Source: Zhengitettix transpicula
Taxonomy: Eukaryota; Arthropoda; Insecta; Orthoptera; Tetrigidae
Direction: 5' to 3'
DNA length: 64,000 nucleotides
Assembly (NCBI GenBank): GCA_037074705.1
Contig: CM073591.1
Location: forward strand, 5,820,087-5,884,086
The position numbers were made by a program, and so were the translations under genes. This document shows positions 1 through 12,897 of this stretch, in pieces. Position 1 is the stretch's first letter, and each line of letters begins with the position of its first letter. Under the pieces are notes generated by a model. The model saw nothing but the letters and a program-made list of their open reading frames with translations. It was not told the DNA's origin and searched no databases.

Positions 1-580
1 CCACTCCTTTCTATTTCTGTCTGTCGTTCCAATCTCCCTCTTCCAAATTCCTGTCCTCCATCATGGTTTCCCCCGTTTATTTCTTCCATCTTCCATTCTT
101 TGTGCGTGACCATCCACCGTTTTCACGACAGACGGTGGTCACGTACATTTCTTTCCAAAGGAGCCCATTTCTAATTTCATTTGAAGACTTCTCCTCAGAT
201 AATCCAATTCTGCTGTTGTAATTCCGTCAGGGGCCAAGTTTCACTTCCTATAACCTCGAATGTTCTCTTATAAATTTTGATTTTTGTTTCCTTTGTTTAA
301 TTATTCCGAGTAAAATCTTTGCCGTTGCACTTTCACATTTGTAATTGTTGACCCCAAGTATTCACAATTATTTTATTTTTCCTGTTTGGAGCGTTGAGTC
401 TTCCACATCTTGTATTCTGTCTTCTGTAAATTTATGTTCAATCCGCACTTCTTATATTCTTCCATCACGTCCTCTTCACCTCAGCTGACCGTCGGCGAAC
501 AGCAGTGATCCTGTCTCCTGTAGGAACGCCCAAGTCATATATTAAGTGCCTCATCTAAATAAATATTTAAAAAGAATCGA
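1..580 (-). mobile_element. decayed non-LTR retrotransposon, reverse-transcriptase 3' part
   Basis: On the minus strand, shifting between frames, the translation shows LLFADGQ (a catalytic FADD-type box with the second D lost), then EEYKKCGLNINLQKTEY, then GHAQRMEDGRNKRGKP followed by a W-rich tail. This is the usual order of the RT palm, thumb and C-terminal end in LINE elements. Stops and frameshifts are frequent, so it is a dead fragment; its 3' end runs off the left edge of the window. The clade cannot be assigned by eye. Confidence 0.65.
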
Positions 581-769
581 TGACAGCCTGCATTAAGACC
601 TTCGTTATTGAAAGCTTCATTAATTAATGTCACCGAAACTTGTTTCGTTGTCCGACGACGATGACATCACTCGGATGTTCAGGAACGTCGACGGTTTCTT
701 TTAGACTGATTGATAACTCCGAGATCCGAATAATAAATTTAAATTGTATGTGGAGCATTTCTTCACGAT

Positions 770-895
770 GCTCGGCTTAGTTCCTGCTCTGCTCGTGCTC
801 GCGAGTCTGCGGTGGCACAGGTTGGGCTCGTTGCTCGTGTTCGTGAGTCGCGGTGGCACGGGTTAGGCTCGTTGCTCGGCTCGTGCTCGGCATCT
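770..895. repeat. short tandem duplication of a roughly 54-bp unit
   Basis: Two adjacent imperfect copies of a CpG-rich unit containing GAGTC, GCGGTGGCAC and GGTTRGGCTCGTTGCTCG lie inside otherwise AT-rich DNA. No coding potential is visible. The rest of 600-1440 shows nothing recognisable. Confidence 0.5.
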
Positions 896-1444
896 GGACG
901 GGTTGTCTTGATGATGACTGCCTCGTCTACTGGATCACTCTAAACCGTGGGCTTTTACATGTAATTAAGGACCTTTCAGTTGGTAAATGTCTTGTAATAA
1001 GGAACTTGGACCCAAACATCGCAACAGTTAAGAGAACTTGTAAAGTTTAATTTAGTATAGTAATTAGACAAAAGTATTGCATAAAATTGTTCGCCTGAAT
1101 TTCTACATACTTGAAATAGCTTAACGGTTTTAAATCTAGTAAGGAGACAACACACGAGGCTCACATCTCAACTTCAGAGAGAAAAAAAAATTGAATATTA
1201 AAATTAATAATTGACTAAAAGGCTGCTAATTGTATTATATAATGATTTATGGCCACAAAAAGAAATTTATAAGAGTCGATTTAATGTTTAACAAACCACA
1301 AAACGTTTCAATTTAACGTCCATTGTGTTTAAATTCATCGTCATCCCATTGTTAATTATCAAATTCGGGTTGAGTTTTCGAACGAGTTGACCGAAGAGGT
1401 CTTGGAATGTCTGGATGTGGACGTCCTCGTGTGGTTTATTGAAC

Positions 1445-1860
1445 ACTAGTTGGCTGCCCGGGTTGTCATAATTAAACTCAGCGACGTCCATAACCCGCGA
1501 TTCGACTCTAATCTCGGTTGTTTTAGCGTTTATATCTCTGTAACGCGCCTCCACCCCCACCCCTGACAGCGCTCACTTCCCATGCCACGAAACGGTTTGA
1601 AATTATACACAAACAACATCTGTGGAAACACTATCAATGTCATTTATCCTGACTAATATTTATTGGATGCAAATATCGACCGTTCAATGGGTTTGAAAAT
1701 TTCCACGCGCGCGCTTGGGACAGTTAAACGGCAAGTTGGATGTCACATTTAAACTCTGCGACCCCCGTAACCTCGGATTCGACTCCAATCTTGGTTCTTT
1801 TCTTGTTAAATACATTTTATCTTACTTCAAATTGGCTGTTGTTTATTTGTAAGTTGTCTA
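1445..1860 (-). repeat. Helitron-like dispersed repeat, copy H1
   Basis: Read on the minus strand it matches the units of the large element at 58-61.5 kb: an ATTGATAGTGTTTC block, a GGGGTGGGGGTGGAGG block, GCGTTACA, GATTRGAGTCGAATC, GGTTATGGACGTCGCTGAG and TTTAATTATGACA. It ends in CCCGGGCAGCCAACTAGT, a variant of the CCGGGCACCCAGCTAGT terminus seen at 61.5 kb. Noncoding and degenerate. Confidence 0.7.
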
Positions 1861-2929
1861 AATAGTCAGACTATATATACCAGTAGGTTTCTCTGGTTGA
1901 AAAAAAAATCCTTTGTCTCGTACTGATCTCTGATCGACCAAGACACTCTTCCAGGGACCGTATATACAATTGTGCACAGCAAGCGAGCAGAGTTATAGGA
2001 CTAATAATTCTAAACTGACGATAAATACATCCATTGTGATATTAGAGTATGCTGGGATCCTGTTTACAAGGTATAAATTCATGAATTAGAGAAAATACGG
2101 AAAAAAGTCTAAGGTTTGTCTCTTACATTGATACAGTGTAGAGAAAATGTCAATTAGATGTGAGCGAGTGCCAATCCTTTTCCTCTACAAACTCTCTAAT
2201 GGTAAAATACATGACCTTGCACTGTTATCCCATGTCAATTTTTGAACCCTTACTTTACAGCACTAATGTTAAATTAATAATCGCCTCAAAGTCTGCAATG
2301 CACAGGATGCGTATGTCCTATATAGAATCAATTACCACCTCAATTTGATTTATTACACTCCAATTTCCTAGAAATTATTTCATAACCATTCAAGACTATG
2401 AACTAAGAATACATAAATAACATAAAATATAATATGTCTCATTTAATTTGGTCTGTTATTTGGCCAGTAATTTATATAACTCAAATGCTTAAATATAATT
2501 GAATTATAATCACTTATTAAACTGAAAAATTTACATCTGTTTTGAAAATTAATAGAAAAAACGTTTCTGGAAGAAAATGTTGTGTGGTATTTAAATCATT
2601 ACTTCTTTTCCATGTATTTGGGTATCTTTATTCTTATTTTAATATATTATTATATTGTTTTATATTTATGAGACATTGCATTATTATTTAACAATAACAC
2701 ACATTATTATTTCATTTAAACATTGTAACATATGCATGTGGTATCTACATAATTAGCCTAACATTTGAGTAAGTGTTGTAGAATATTTATTTAATCCACA
2801 AATCTTGATGTACAAGAATGGGACAAGTCAAGTGTTAACTTAGTAGCCAAGTAAGTGACAAGTCAGATATAAAAGATTAATATTATAATAATTAAAAAAA
2901 CATTATATATATACAATTGGGGAAATACA
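1861..2929. other. AT-rich stretch with no recognisable feature
   Basis: No exon-like segment with cadherin motifs, no RNA gene and no clear repeat was found. It may be intron of the cadherin gene whose 5' exons lie upstream of the window. Confidence 0.4.
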
Positions 2930-3480
2930 CACAGGGACATTTAAAGTTAATGGAGGTTGGCAATGAGATTGTCATGTATGCAGTAGAAACAGTGTTTTTT
3001 CCAATAATTTCTTAACATTGTTTCTAAATGTAGCTGGTAGTTTGTTATACAACACCACTCCAATATAATTGAGACCAGTTCAGGATTTTTTAAGCCTTTG
3101 AAACTGATTTTTACACACACGTGTAATAGTAATAAAACAGACCATTTCCATCATGTATGTGCAAGGGACAGGAAGCATCCCAAGTTCCCTGAAAATGGGT
3201 CTGGTAGGAGATCAGAAAGATACATCCTTTATAATTTTTAGAATCTTTTTTTCAAGAATAAATCCTTTCTTGTGATGGTGTCCCAAATGATATTAGTGAC
3301 TTAACATAAGCAAAATAGGTTGGCTGTATGAACAAGTAGCAATGCCACAGATTTTATTCATGACTCTGAATGCATAATGAATTGAGTTCAGTTTTTACCT
3401 ATTACTGAATAAATAAATCTTTTTCCCTTAGTAATCCTTCACCTGTACCACATCCAAACCTGATCTTGTGTTAAGTATTT
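2930..3480 (-). mobile_element. decayed LINE C-terminal fragment
   Basis: The minus-strand translation contains LEKKILKIIKDVSF, then SPTRPIFRELGMLPVPC, then YMMEMVCF. This resembles the post-RT region of Jockey/CR1-like elements (LQKRxIRxI, LxILxLPCxYIxxxxxF). Further on it gives weak matches to the terminal LYNKLP-type region. Several stops and frame changes show it is inactive. Confidence 0.55.
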
Positions 3481-4140
3481 TTGTAATGAAACCAATGACT
3501 TAGTTTCTTTGTTGAACTTTTCTGTAAATCCAGGAGCTTTCTGTTCCTATGTGAGCCTTATTTGTTTGTATCCATGGTGGTGTTTAGTATTAGTAAATAA
3601 CTGTGAAATAAAGTTAGAATACTTTCACACATTGGAGTAGAAAAAGATAAAATATATGTCTTATGTACTAACATGTATTTTGTCCATCTTTCTACGTCTT
3701 CACAGTCTTGCATTCCACACACACAGTTTACTAAGACTGTTGTCTTCAGTCCACTTTTGGTTTTGGACATGAGGCAGGTTCTCTTCTTGAAAAATATTCC
3801 CCCAGCCTGTAGTGTTCTTGTTTTGGTGTATTTCCTTTAATAAATGTAGGAGGAGACCATTTCTCCAAAGAAATTGTGGCTTACGAACCTGATTCAGTTA
3901 AATGTTTCATGACCAGTATTTATAAAAAAACTACCAAAATAATAAAAATTAACCACCTCAGATATGCCAACTAAAAAAGTCTACCCATCTGCACACACCT
4001 CAAATTAAGTGGAATAATTAGAAAATAAAAATGTTGTATGTGGGATTTTTTGTGTGGGGCCAATTGTACGGTTCTGATTTCATTGTAATAAACACCGATA
4101 AGTGCCTACATAATATATAATTAAATAATACATTTTCAAG

Positions 4141-4446
4141 GGTGACAACGCAGAGTTCAGCTACGTCCTCGATGACCCCAGCGAGGCCTTCGTCATCGAC
4201 CCCCGCTCTGGCTGGTTGGCGGTGAGGAACCAGGGCAACCTGGACAGGGAGAAGCAGGCCACGTTGCTCATGACTGTCAAGGCCCAGGAGAAAACTCCCA
4301 GCGTCGTCAATGCCACTGGCTGCAGCTCCGTCTCAGTTGAGGTCAACCTCCTTGACGCTAACGACAACAACCCCATATTCGAACCTGCGAATCTCTATGA
4401 ATTCACTGTGCCCACCTCCACTCCACCTGGCACTGTCATTGGAAAG
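4141..4446 (+). CDS. cadherin exon 1 of window
   Basis: Acceptor ...TTTTCAAG precedes 4141 and donor AAG|GTATTA follows 4446, both phase 0. It encodes 102 residues: the second half of an EC repeat (FVIDPRSGWLAV, NLDREKQ), the linker DANDNNPIF and the start of the next repeat. It begins inside a domain, so earlier exons must exist upstream. Confidence 0.85.
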
Positions 4447-5255
4447 GTATTAAATTCAATCCCTAAAACAATCAAGATTACTAAATACTTGTTAATGATT
4501 TCAGTCAGTCACAAAACTATGTAAACTTCTCTATCGTACAGTGAATAATATTAATTATTCTTTTATCTAGTACTTGAAATTTTTTATAATATTTTAGGAA
4601 TTGTGTGCTAAAGTATTTTGAGGGTTTACCAATATGATAAAGTTTCTTGAGTAAAGAAATAATCACGGACAATAAAAGGTCTAAAATAGTGTTTCCCAAC
4701 TGTTTTCTTAACATGCCCCACCTAAGTCTTACTAATGTCCCAATATGTAATATACACATACATTTTTTTATATTCATAAATTGAATTATTTGCCAAAGAA
4801 GCCTAATTACAACTTGTGTGTCACGGTTCTTGAATAATAATAATTCAAAACTTACCAAATACATATTTTAAATGAAGATACCAACAATTTTTCCTTTCAT
4901 ACAAGTTAAAACATTTTTAAACACTAGTTGAGCTCATTTTCGAATTGCCCCCCTGATCCATCAAATTGCCTCTACATGGGGTGTGAGACCAGTCTATGTT
5001 TCTAAAATCAGGCCTGTTTAATTCAGACTAATTTAAGAGAAAAATTATTGTATAATGTTAATTATGGGCTGGTGACTTGCCTAACTTCCTTTATACAAAA
5101 CTTTTAAATTCTAATTAAGAATAACAGAACTATATAATATATTTTATCTGTTTCTCAGCCAATATATTGCAGAAATATTAACCCTGAATTAAATTTCTCA
5201 ATTTTCAAGAGATCTATTATTCATGATACTAAAATAATTTTCTCACCAACTTCAG

Positions 5256-5508
5256 GTGACAGTGATCGACCCTGACCTGGGGCGAAATGTCCTCGTCCTG
5301 TATGATTTGCAACACCCTGGGAACAATTCTTCACCACTCCCTTTCACCATCAATTCACAGACTGGAGAAATAAATGTGACAGACCAACCACTCCTTAAGG
5401 GCAAATATCCTCTGTTTGTGGAGGCTTCAGATCAGGCGGCAAACCCCAGCGAGAGGCGGTTTAGCCTCGCTGTGGTCTCGATCGGTGTGGTGATGTCTGA
5501 AGAAGAAG
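5256..5508 (+). CDS. cadherin exon 2
   Basis: Acceptor ACTTCAG, donor GAAG|GTAAAG, ending in phase 1. It encodes VTVIDPDLGRNVLVLYDL, then FTINSQTGEINV, then PLFVEASDQAANPSERRF: the DxD, SGxI-like and xxAxD elements of an EC repeat. Open throughout. Confidence 0.85.
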
Positions 5509-6028
5509 GTAAAGTATTTTAATGAATATAGATTCTCCTAGTGAAGCTGTTGAACCTAGTTTTCAATCCTAATGAGGTTATTAATTTTGCCACAATGTAA
5601 TTCAAACAGGAACCAGTTGAATTCTGTTGAAACATCAGGTCAAGTTTTATCAGTTATCCAGGTTTAACCATACTTATCAACTGCCTCTGACTTTAGTGTT
5701 ATATGACAACAATAGTCAACATTCTTTTTATTAATTTAACGGTTTCACACAGATGATACAACCAGGTAAAATTTGTGACAGAGGCAGTTGCCAGCGAATA
5801 CACTCAGAGTTGCATTACTTTTCTCTTCTCCAATCTTTCAATCACACTATGTCATATTGTTCTATTGTCTCTTCCATATATCTCGATTCCTTCTCACATA
5901 CTGCAGTGTATCTAAATAACACATTTCCAAGTTAGTAAAGCTTCATAGTAAAGTAACTTGCTGTTACTAATACAATTAAGCAACTGTTGTTGATTATATT
6001 TATAAAAATAATTTTTTGTGTTTTATAG

Positions 6029-6187
6029 ATTCAACAGAGGATGTTCCAGACTTCATAGAAGCACCATATGAGTTTTAGGTCGGTGCTAGTGTTGGCATTG
6101 GGACAAACGTTGGACAAATCAGGACCAATGATGCTGTGGATAAAAATTCAGTTACATACGACATGCTCCACAGTTATAATTCTAGAG
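6029..6187 (+). CDS. cadherin exon 3, with in-frame TAG
   Basis: Acceptor TTTTATAG, donor AGAG|GTAACA, phase 1 on both sides. The reading frame gives DVPDFIEAPYEF, TAG at 6076-6078, then VGASVGIGTNVGQIRTNDA. The start of an EC repeat is preserved on both sides of the stop; an aromatic residue would be expected there. A shadow ORF starts just before the stop in another frame. Confidence 0.7.
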
Positions 6188-7362
6188 GTAACAGTTCATT
6201 TTGAGACTATTTCTAGCATGAAATTCTCTGTTCATTCATTTTGCTTAGACTAGGAATTTAAACACCTGCATTTACATTTTTTTTTAGTTTCATTCCATTC
6301 AGAGATGATGCTATCAAAGTAAATAAGAAAAAAAATTATTAAACAGTTTGATGACTTGTTTGTGCTATATTTTCTGTAATTAAGTTCCACATTTATGGGA
6401 CATGGAAATTGCTAGAACACTCAACTTGAAGAGTGCATCTTTGATTTATCTGCATTTTCTAACAATTTCTATTATAAAATTCTACAGTTCCTGATCCGCT
6501 TTTTGAGTCAAAAGACAACTTTTGTTTTCAATAATCAGAAAACAAAACAACATATAAATTAATCTGACTACAAAGAATAAAGAGTAATGTTAAATACATA
6601 TTATTTGAATGTTTTTATTTTTAAATTGGAAATTTACTTCCATAAATGGCTAAATAATTACATTAAACAATATATTTAATTTTTTATAAAACGTTATATA
6701 ATTGACAATAATCAAACTTACTTAAAAATCTTGCTGTGAGTGTGAGTTATGCAATGCTGTTAAATTCATCTAATCCATAATACTAGCAGTCTGTGAGCAA
6801 ACCAATCACTCTGATGACCAAGCATTATTTACCACCTTAAGCATCAATTGATTTCTTTCTTAATACTCCTAGTTTCCATTTTTTCTGACTGCTTCCCTCA
6901 ACTTATTCTGTAACTGCAGACACACCCTCCTACACTTTCACTTGCCTCACACGGTGTAAAAGGAATTAAAAATGTATGCAGCGACCATTTCAAAATCCTT
7001 TAATCCCTTCACAAAATAATTTCATATATAACTTCTGTAAAATTATGTAAGTGAATCTCACTAAAGGATGAGAAAACATGCAAGCAAGAAAAATTGCATG
7101 GGTTCTGTGCTTTGAGTCACATCTGATTTTGAGATATCCATCAACCTTTTTATACTGGTTCTATAATTTCTATTGTTTTTGTAGAAGGGAGAATTTCCTA
7201 CAATTTAACAGGTTCTGGTCACCTGCAGAAGCACAATTCATTTTTATTACCATGTGGATCACCAAAATCTATATTCTAGAAAATTGAATAATTCATTACC
7301 TTTTGTGTTTCTGATATTAACAGTGTAATTACTACAACATTTACCTTTACATGTTCTTGCAG

Positions 7363-7531
7363 TGCCTTTTGCAGTCGAGGAGAGATCTGGAGTGATCACT
7401 GTTGTGGATGAAATAGAAAAGTATGACCAGACCTTGTTTGAGTTTGAATCACTTGTAACAGATGTCACTCTTGTAACAAACCTGACCATTCACGTCGTTA
7501 AGCTTGACAGTGCGACGGTGCCTGATACAAG
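7363..7531 (+). CDS. cadherin exon 4
   Basis: Acceptor TTCTTGCAG, donor CAAG|GTAAAA, entering in phase 1 and leaving in phase 2. It encodes VPFAVEERSGVITVVDEIE and a beta-strand-rich remainder ending HVVKLDSATVPDTR. The SGVITV box is the usual mid-EC motif. Confidence 0.75.
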
Positions 7532-8252
7532 GTAAAAATAAATTATTGAACTATAATTACAGGTATAAAATTCTATTCATTACACTGTGTAGGGAAGCCT
7601 GGGGTTCAATGATGACATGCTATGAGGAATACAGGTGATACTCAATTTATTAGTAGACATTATTTAATTTATTCCTTTTAAATTTTATTATAGATTTCTT
7701 ACTTTTACTGTAACATGTCATACTAAAGTAATTTTGCAATGATTGAAAATTTTATGCTGAATAAGTAGTTCTTGGGTCAAAGTAAGCTTAAGCCATCTTT
7801 CTCAAGAAAATTATCTGTTCTGTGAGATATTGTCCCAAACTATGTTGTCCCCTTCACCTCCATTCAATGAGACAGTCCTCCTTAGTATTTCATGTTGATA
7901 AAATATATCTCTCTTAGTTGATCATACATAATTTTACCAAAGACCATTGTTTGAGAAGCACATCTTCAGATTTTTTAAATCTTAGATTAGTAGTCGTACA
8001 ATGTGCTTGTTATCAAATAACGTCAAACGTGCTTAAATGGCAAAAATCTGTAGATCGCCATCTGAATCACAAATTTTTCTGTGTTTATTGTGCCAAATAA
8101 CATTCCATTATATTATTTTATTCAATCAGAACTGGAATTTTCATGACATAACTAGCCAAATAGGAATTTATATCATTTGGGTGCCCATAGCCATATTATA
8201 ATTGTAATGTAGCTAACATTGTACCAATACTCAAGAATGGCTGGATTTTTAG

Positions 8253-8508
8253 GACAATGGCTGAATTCCAACTCAGGGAAAACCAGCCACCTCACCTGTT
8301 GGGAATGCTCCCGATAAGCAAGAATGATTCGAGAGGCGCTGGGCCCATAAGGTACACTATAGCCAACTTGCCAGACATTGCTGACCTGTTCAGTGTGTCA
8401 GACCAGGGAGCTCTGTACACACAACGGCCTCTGGACAGAGAGGATAGGCACGAGTATCTGCTGACCGTCATCGCCGAAACGGTGCGAGGAGTGGCGGCCA
8501 TATATCAG
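8253..8508 (+). CDS. cadherin exon 5
   Basis: Acceptor ATTTTTAG, donor CAG|GTCAGT, entering in phase 2 and leaving in phase 0. It encodes FQLRENQPPHLLGMLPI, IRYTIANLPDIADLFSV, QGALYTQRPLDREDRHEY and LLTVIAETVRGVAAIYQ, one nearly complete EC repeat with the LDRE box. Confidence 0.9.
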
Positions 8509-8993
8509 GTCAGTCTTACAGAATATTTACTTGGTGGTCTCATACCCCAAGGCCATCAAAACTCATGTGTATGTGTAGAGAAAAAATATGTTTGATGTAT
8601 ATACAATCATAAGTGAGACAGCTTATTTGTATCTTGTGGAAACTTTGAAAAAGCAGAGAATAGGTTTTTCTGATGCTATCCTGCTCCAATCTGTGTAACA
8701 AAACAATGAAGCTAATTGTGAGAATGGTGAGAGTTTCTCAGACTGGGTCTGAGGAATTTACTCTAGGGACAAAAGAAGGTCGGAGCCGTGTAATTATGAC
8801 AGAATTGTAACTTTTTTCTCCAAACAAAGATATTACATAATTTCTTAACAAAATCTGTTTCCCTATTTGGCATCTTGTGTATGACTTGTATGTGTGAATA
8901 AAACTGATTTTGCATTGTATCCAGCAAGACTTTTGTACTACTGCAATATTGATACAGGTATGAGACCTTATCACTTACTTTTACATTCTACAG

Positions 8994-9300
8994 GTTAGTG
9001 TTTTGGTGCTGGATGAAAATGACAACCCACCCATATTTGAGAAGAGAGTTTACAAGGGACACATAGCAGAAAACTCTCCGTCAGGAACTGAGGTGACGTT
9101 AGACACCCCTTTGAAGGTGACAGACGTCGATACTGATGCAAATTCCGTTTTTGCTTTCACTTTGTATGGCGATGGCAGCGAAATGTTTTCTGTTGATCAA
9201 ATTTCTGGAAAAGTATTCTTCAAGGGTAGAGGAAATAAAAACAATCTTGATAGGGAAGAGAAAGCAGTGTACATGTTCCAAGTCATTGCAAAAGATGGAG
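8994..9300 (+). CDS. cadherin exon 6
   Basis: Acceptor TTCTACAG, donor GGAG|GTAAGT, phase 0 to phase 1. It starts with the calcium-binding linker VLDENDNPPIF and continues HIAENSPSGTEV, DVDTDANS, FSVDQISGKVFF, NLDREEKAVYMFQVIAKDGG, a whole EC repeat. Confidence 0.9.
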
Positions 9301-9503
9301 GTAAGTCGTGTGCAAACTGATCAGATATTCATTCATCAGTATTTTTTTATCATTACATTTCGAAGATGGAAGATACATCCTTCATATATGCATACATGTA
9401 TATTTCTTAATTGTTTTCCATATATATGTAAAATTAAAAAATAAGTTAGTTGGTTGCATTCTCATTTAAATCCTTTATATTCAAAAGAAATAGTGTCCAA
9501 CAG

Positions 9504-10668
9504 CTCCTTTATTGTCAAGTAACCTCAGTTCTGAAGCAAAGCTCACTATATACATTGAGGACATCAACGACAATGCTCCAGAATTTGTACAGTTGTTACT
9601 TCTTTCAAATGATGGTGTACACTTCTCACAGAAAGAATCTCACAAGTACTTCACCACTTCCTTATATAAAGTGTTCAACTTCAGCACAACCGAAGCCCCT
9701 CCTCCTGTCGTCATCCCAGAATCTATAACCTCCAATTCTCCGATACTTCGTTTGATTGCAATAGATAAGGATTATGGATCCAATGCAACAATAATGTATC
9801 AGATAATTTCTGATCCTGGCAAAATGTTCTTCACCATTCATTCACAGTCAGGTGAGGTATCCACATCCAGGACTCTACCTCCTGACACAGAGTTCAACCT
9901 GGTGGTTGTGGCGAGGGACTCATTGGGGTTGAGTGCCACCACCACCTTCAGAATCTACGTTGAAGATGTGAACGACCATGCACCAATCATACAGAAACCT
10001 TGGTACAGCTATGAGCTGTTAGAAGGGAATTACTCTCTTCACATTCTGGGGCGAGTTGAGGCATCTGACGCAGACCTGGACTCAAATGCCAACATTTCTT
10101 ATTCCATAGTGCAAGATGGCAGTGACACTGTCTCTCTTCCTTTCTCAGTTACTGTGCAGAGTGGCATAATCTCAGTGTCAGGAATTGTTGACAGAGAACA
10201 GGTCTCCTTGTATTCTTTTCGAATTTGAGCACAAGACAGCGGAGGTCTCCACAGTTCTGTGCCTGTAGAAGTGCACATACTCGATGTCAATGACAACTCA
10301 CCAGTGTTTTATGGTTACACGTCTGTCTCAGCCGATGGTCAGCCTGTGTACAAAGCTGAACTATCTGATGCAAGTGATCCAGGATTCCCTGTGGCAAAAG
10401 TTTTTGCCTTTGACTCTGATTCAGCAGCCAACGGAAATGGTCTCTTGTTTTCCATAGAGGGTCCCCCTGGTGCTTTTAACATAGATTCAAAGTCAGGGAT
10501 TGTCACAACAACAGGACACTTTGATGCCTTTCTGCACCCTCAATATGTCATTACTGTGGTGGCGTCTGATCTAGGTGAGCCCATCCAGAACTCGAAGGTT
10601 TTACTTGAGGTGAACGTACGACGAGGTACATCGTCGGTGACTCCAAAAGGACCTGCATTTCCTCACAG
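9504..10668 (+). CDS. cadherin exon 7, long, with in-frame TGA
   Basis: Acceptor CCAACAG, donor CACAG|GTACAA, phase 1 to phase 2. This 1,165-bp exon encodes three to four EC repeats with linkers DINDNAPEF, DVNDHAPII and DVNDNSPVF, plus DADLDSNANISY and SGIISVSGIVDRE. TGA at 10226-10228 splits SLYSFRI from AQDSGG; homology position and codon suggest an ancestral CGA (Arg), a CpG transition. The frame is open on both sides for hundreds of codons. Confidence 0.85.
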
Positions 10669-11231
10669 GTACAAGAAAAGACTCAAATCCATTCATTGTT
10701 GATAAACATTAAAAAAATATAATTACCAGAATTTACCATATATTACTCCAATTATCTGACAATTAATACTTATTCATGTCCAAGAAAAGGAAAATACACT
10801 TATACTCAAAATAAATTTAGTGATCTTACTTTTTGAACCAATTGGTATTGTTTGATTGAATGCAAAACTGACATAGATTTTTGATTAATTATAAATACAT
10901 AATATTTATTTATTTTGTTCAAACTACTACCTAAAGAGAATTAAGAATGAAGTGGAATATAAATATCACTTTAATTATTTGAATAATAAATAGTAAACTC
11001 TAATTCATAGAGGCTAATATATTCCATAATCTCATATACAGAGGGAAATGAACAGTAGTAGGGATTTGTTAACTTCAATTTTTGGTTTCCTTAATATATT
11101 TAGGGAAAGTATGTTAAAGAGTGTTACAATGTGATCACTTGGAATTTGAATACAAATTTATTTTATTCCTGAGTAACTTATATTTGAAGTGATGTATGAA
11201 AAGTAATAATTATTATTCTACACATTTGCAG

Positions 11232-11521
11232 ATAATTTGAGATGGAAGTTGAAGAGAATTGTGCAGTGCCCGCCTACTTGTTGACTCTGAATGTCACCGC
11301 ACCTTACAGACGGAATCCTCTCAACTACAGCCTGGTGCAGTCACGCGACAGCAACATGTTTTACGTGGGGCCCAAGAACGGCTCCCTCTACCTGGTGGTC
11401 AGTCCAGACAGGGAGCAGCAGGTCAGGCTGGAAGTTAGGGTCAAGGTTGAAGTGATCAAGACGTCCAGATCAATGGCCAATCTCATCTACCCACCCTCTT
11501 CTGAGCAGTTGGCAGGCCTAG
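11232..11521 (+). CDS. cadherin exon 8, with in-frame TAA
   Basis: Acceptor ATTTGCAG, donor CTAG|GTTTGT, phase 2 to phase 1. In the phase dictated by exon 7 the first codons are AGA, TAA (11233-11235), TTT, GAG, ATG. The protein would read FPHR-stop-FEMEVEENCAVPAYL, where Tyr is the likely lost residue. The rest encodes NPLNYSLVQSRDSNMFYVG and SLYLVVSPDREQQVRLEVRV. Confidence 0.75.
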
Positions 11522-12040
11522 GTTTGTACATCATTCAAACTGACTACCATTTACTAAATGAATGCACTGTGAATTCATAATCAGTCAACAGTTGCAGGTC
11601 TATGACAAAATTCTTTATGCCCATTTTTTTTAAAAAAGGAAACAAAAGTCTATCTGAGCTGGCACTAACTGAGTACGTCCATGACTGTGTATATTGTGGA
11701 CTCATGAGCCGATGTTCCTTACTTGCTGAAGATGAACACAGTTCTTTACTGTCTTAAGTGACACTGTCACTATTTACTCTATTGTGATTCACTTAGATAT
11801 TAATTTCTCTTTCCACCACTATTTTTCGTGTTATCATTTCAAGTAGGTTTTAAGTACTGTTGACTTGTTCAATACATATTGTATGTTTTATGAACCATTG
11901 AAGTATTATTTTTATAGCAATTTCAGATTTTCTTGTAACGTCCACACAGGTGCTTTACACAACCATTATAATATTTAACTTCTGCTTTTAATTTTTGTTT
12001 CCAATGTGAGTCTCTGTGTCAATTTATCTTCTGCTTGCAG

Positions 12041-12177
12041 CTTCCAATGAAGTTCGGGTCATCCTTCTGGTCAAGGACGTCAATGACAACTCTCCCTGGT
12101 TCACTGTGACAAGTCGGCCTATGGTAGCAGCGATTCCAACATCGGCAAACTGTGGCTTCCAGATTGTCAAGTTACAG
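12041..12177 (+). CDS. cadherin exon 9
   Basis: Acceptor TGCTTGCAG, donor CAG|GTGAAT, phase 1 to phase 0. It encodes NEVRVILLVKDVNDNSPWF and the first strands of the next EC repeat, ending GFQIVKLQ. Confidence 0.85.
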
Positions 12178-12678
12178 GTGAATTAATGTACATCAAACTA
12201 CAAATGTAATACATTAACTTGCAATGTTTCAATATTTGTTCAAATTTTTCACGGCAATCAGAATATTTTGTCATAGATGACCAATTTCTACTTCATTTGG
12301 TGTGAAATGTTTAGTATCAGCTCCCAGTTGTTTAAGTTCATTTTTGAGTATAAACTAAGTATTTTGTCCATTATGGAATTTCCTTAAAACTATCAAAGTA
12401 TTCTCTGAATCATTTTACTAATAAGCTCAGAAGAGTCATAACTTTGGTCATGCTTCTTATATCTTAATTTATAATTAGTCATTTAAGTTTCTAGTGTCAG
12501 TCTTTACTTAAATAGTATTGAGTCTGTGATACTACTTTTTCCTCTCCACCCATGTAGAAATCTTTCAGGAGCTATTCTTTAAAAAGATATAAGGACACTT
12601 TGTTTAAGGAAGCAAATGTTTAGATGATTTCTGTGCTGTTCCTTCAGTGGATCAACTTCTATTTATTGCCTTCACCAG

Positions 12679-12897
12679 GCTGTGGACAAGGATGAGGGTG
12701 TAAATGCAGAGGTACGGTACCAAATCCTGGGCAGACCTGATGACGAGTCTCACAAATTCAGTATCGACCCCATCTCTGGTCAGGTGAGGTCCATCGCAAG
12801 TTTCGCCAAAGATGCCGGGAGGGTGTATGGCTTTGATGTGAAGGCCACAGACAGATGTGGCATTGATGATTGACGGTCAGCAATTGCCAACGTCTTT
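12679..12897 (+). CDS. cadherin exon 10, with in-frame TGA
   Basis: Acceptor TTCACCAG, donor TTT|GTAAGT, phase 0 on both sides. It encodes AVDKDEGVNAEVRYQILG, FSIDPISGQVRSIASF and YGFDVKATDRCGIDD, then TGA at 12871-12873, then RSAIANVF. The downstream residues belong to the last beta strand of the repeat, so the stop interrupts a conserved region. Confidence 0.8.

Noticed and set aside
1288..1560. 90-codon minus-strand ORF, and a similar one at 23889-24269 sharing MDVAEFNYD
   Set aside because: Both derive from the same Helitron-like repeat block (GTTATGGACGTCGCTGAGTT); the shared peptide reflects repeat DNA, not a gene.
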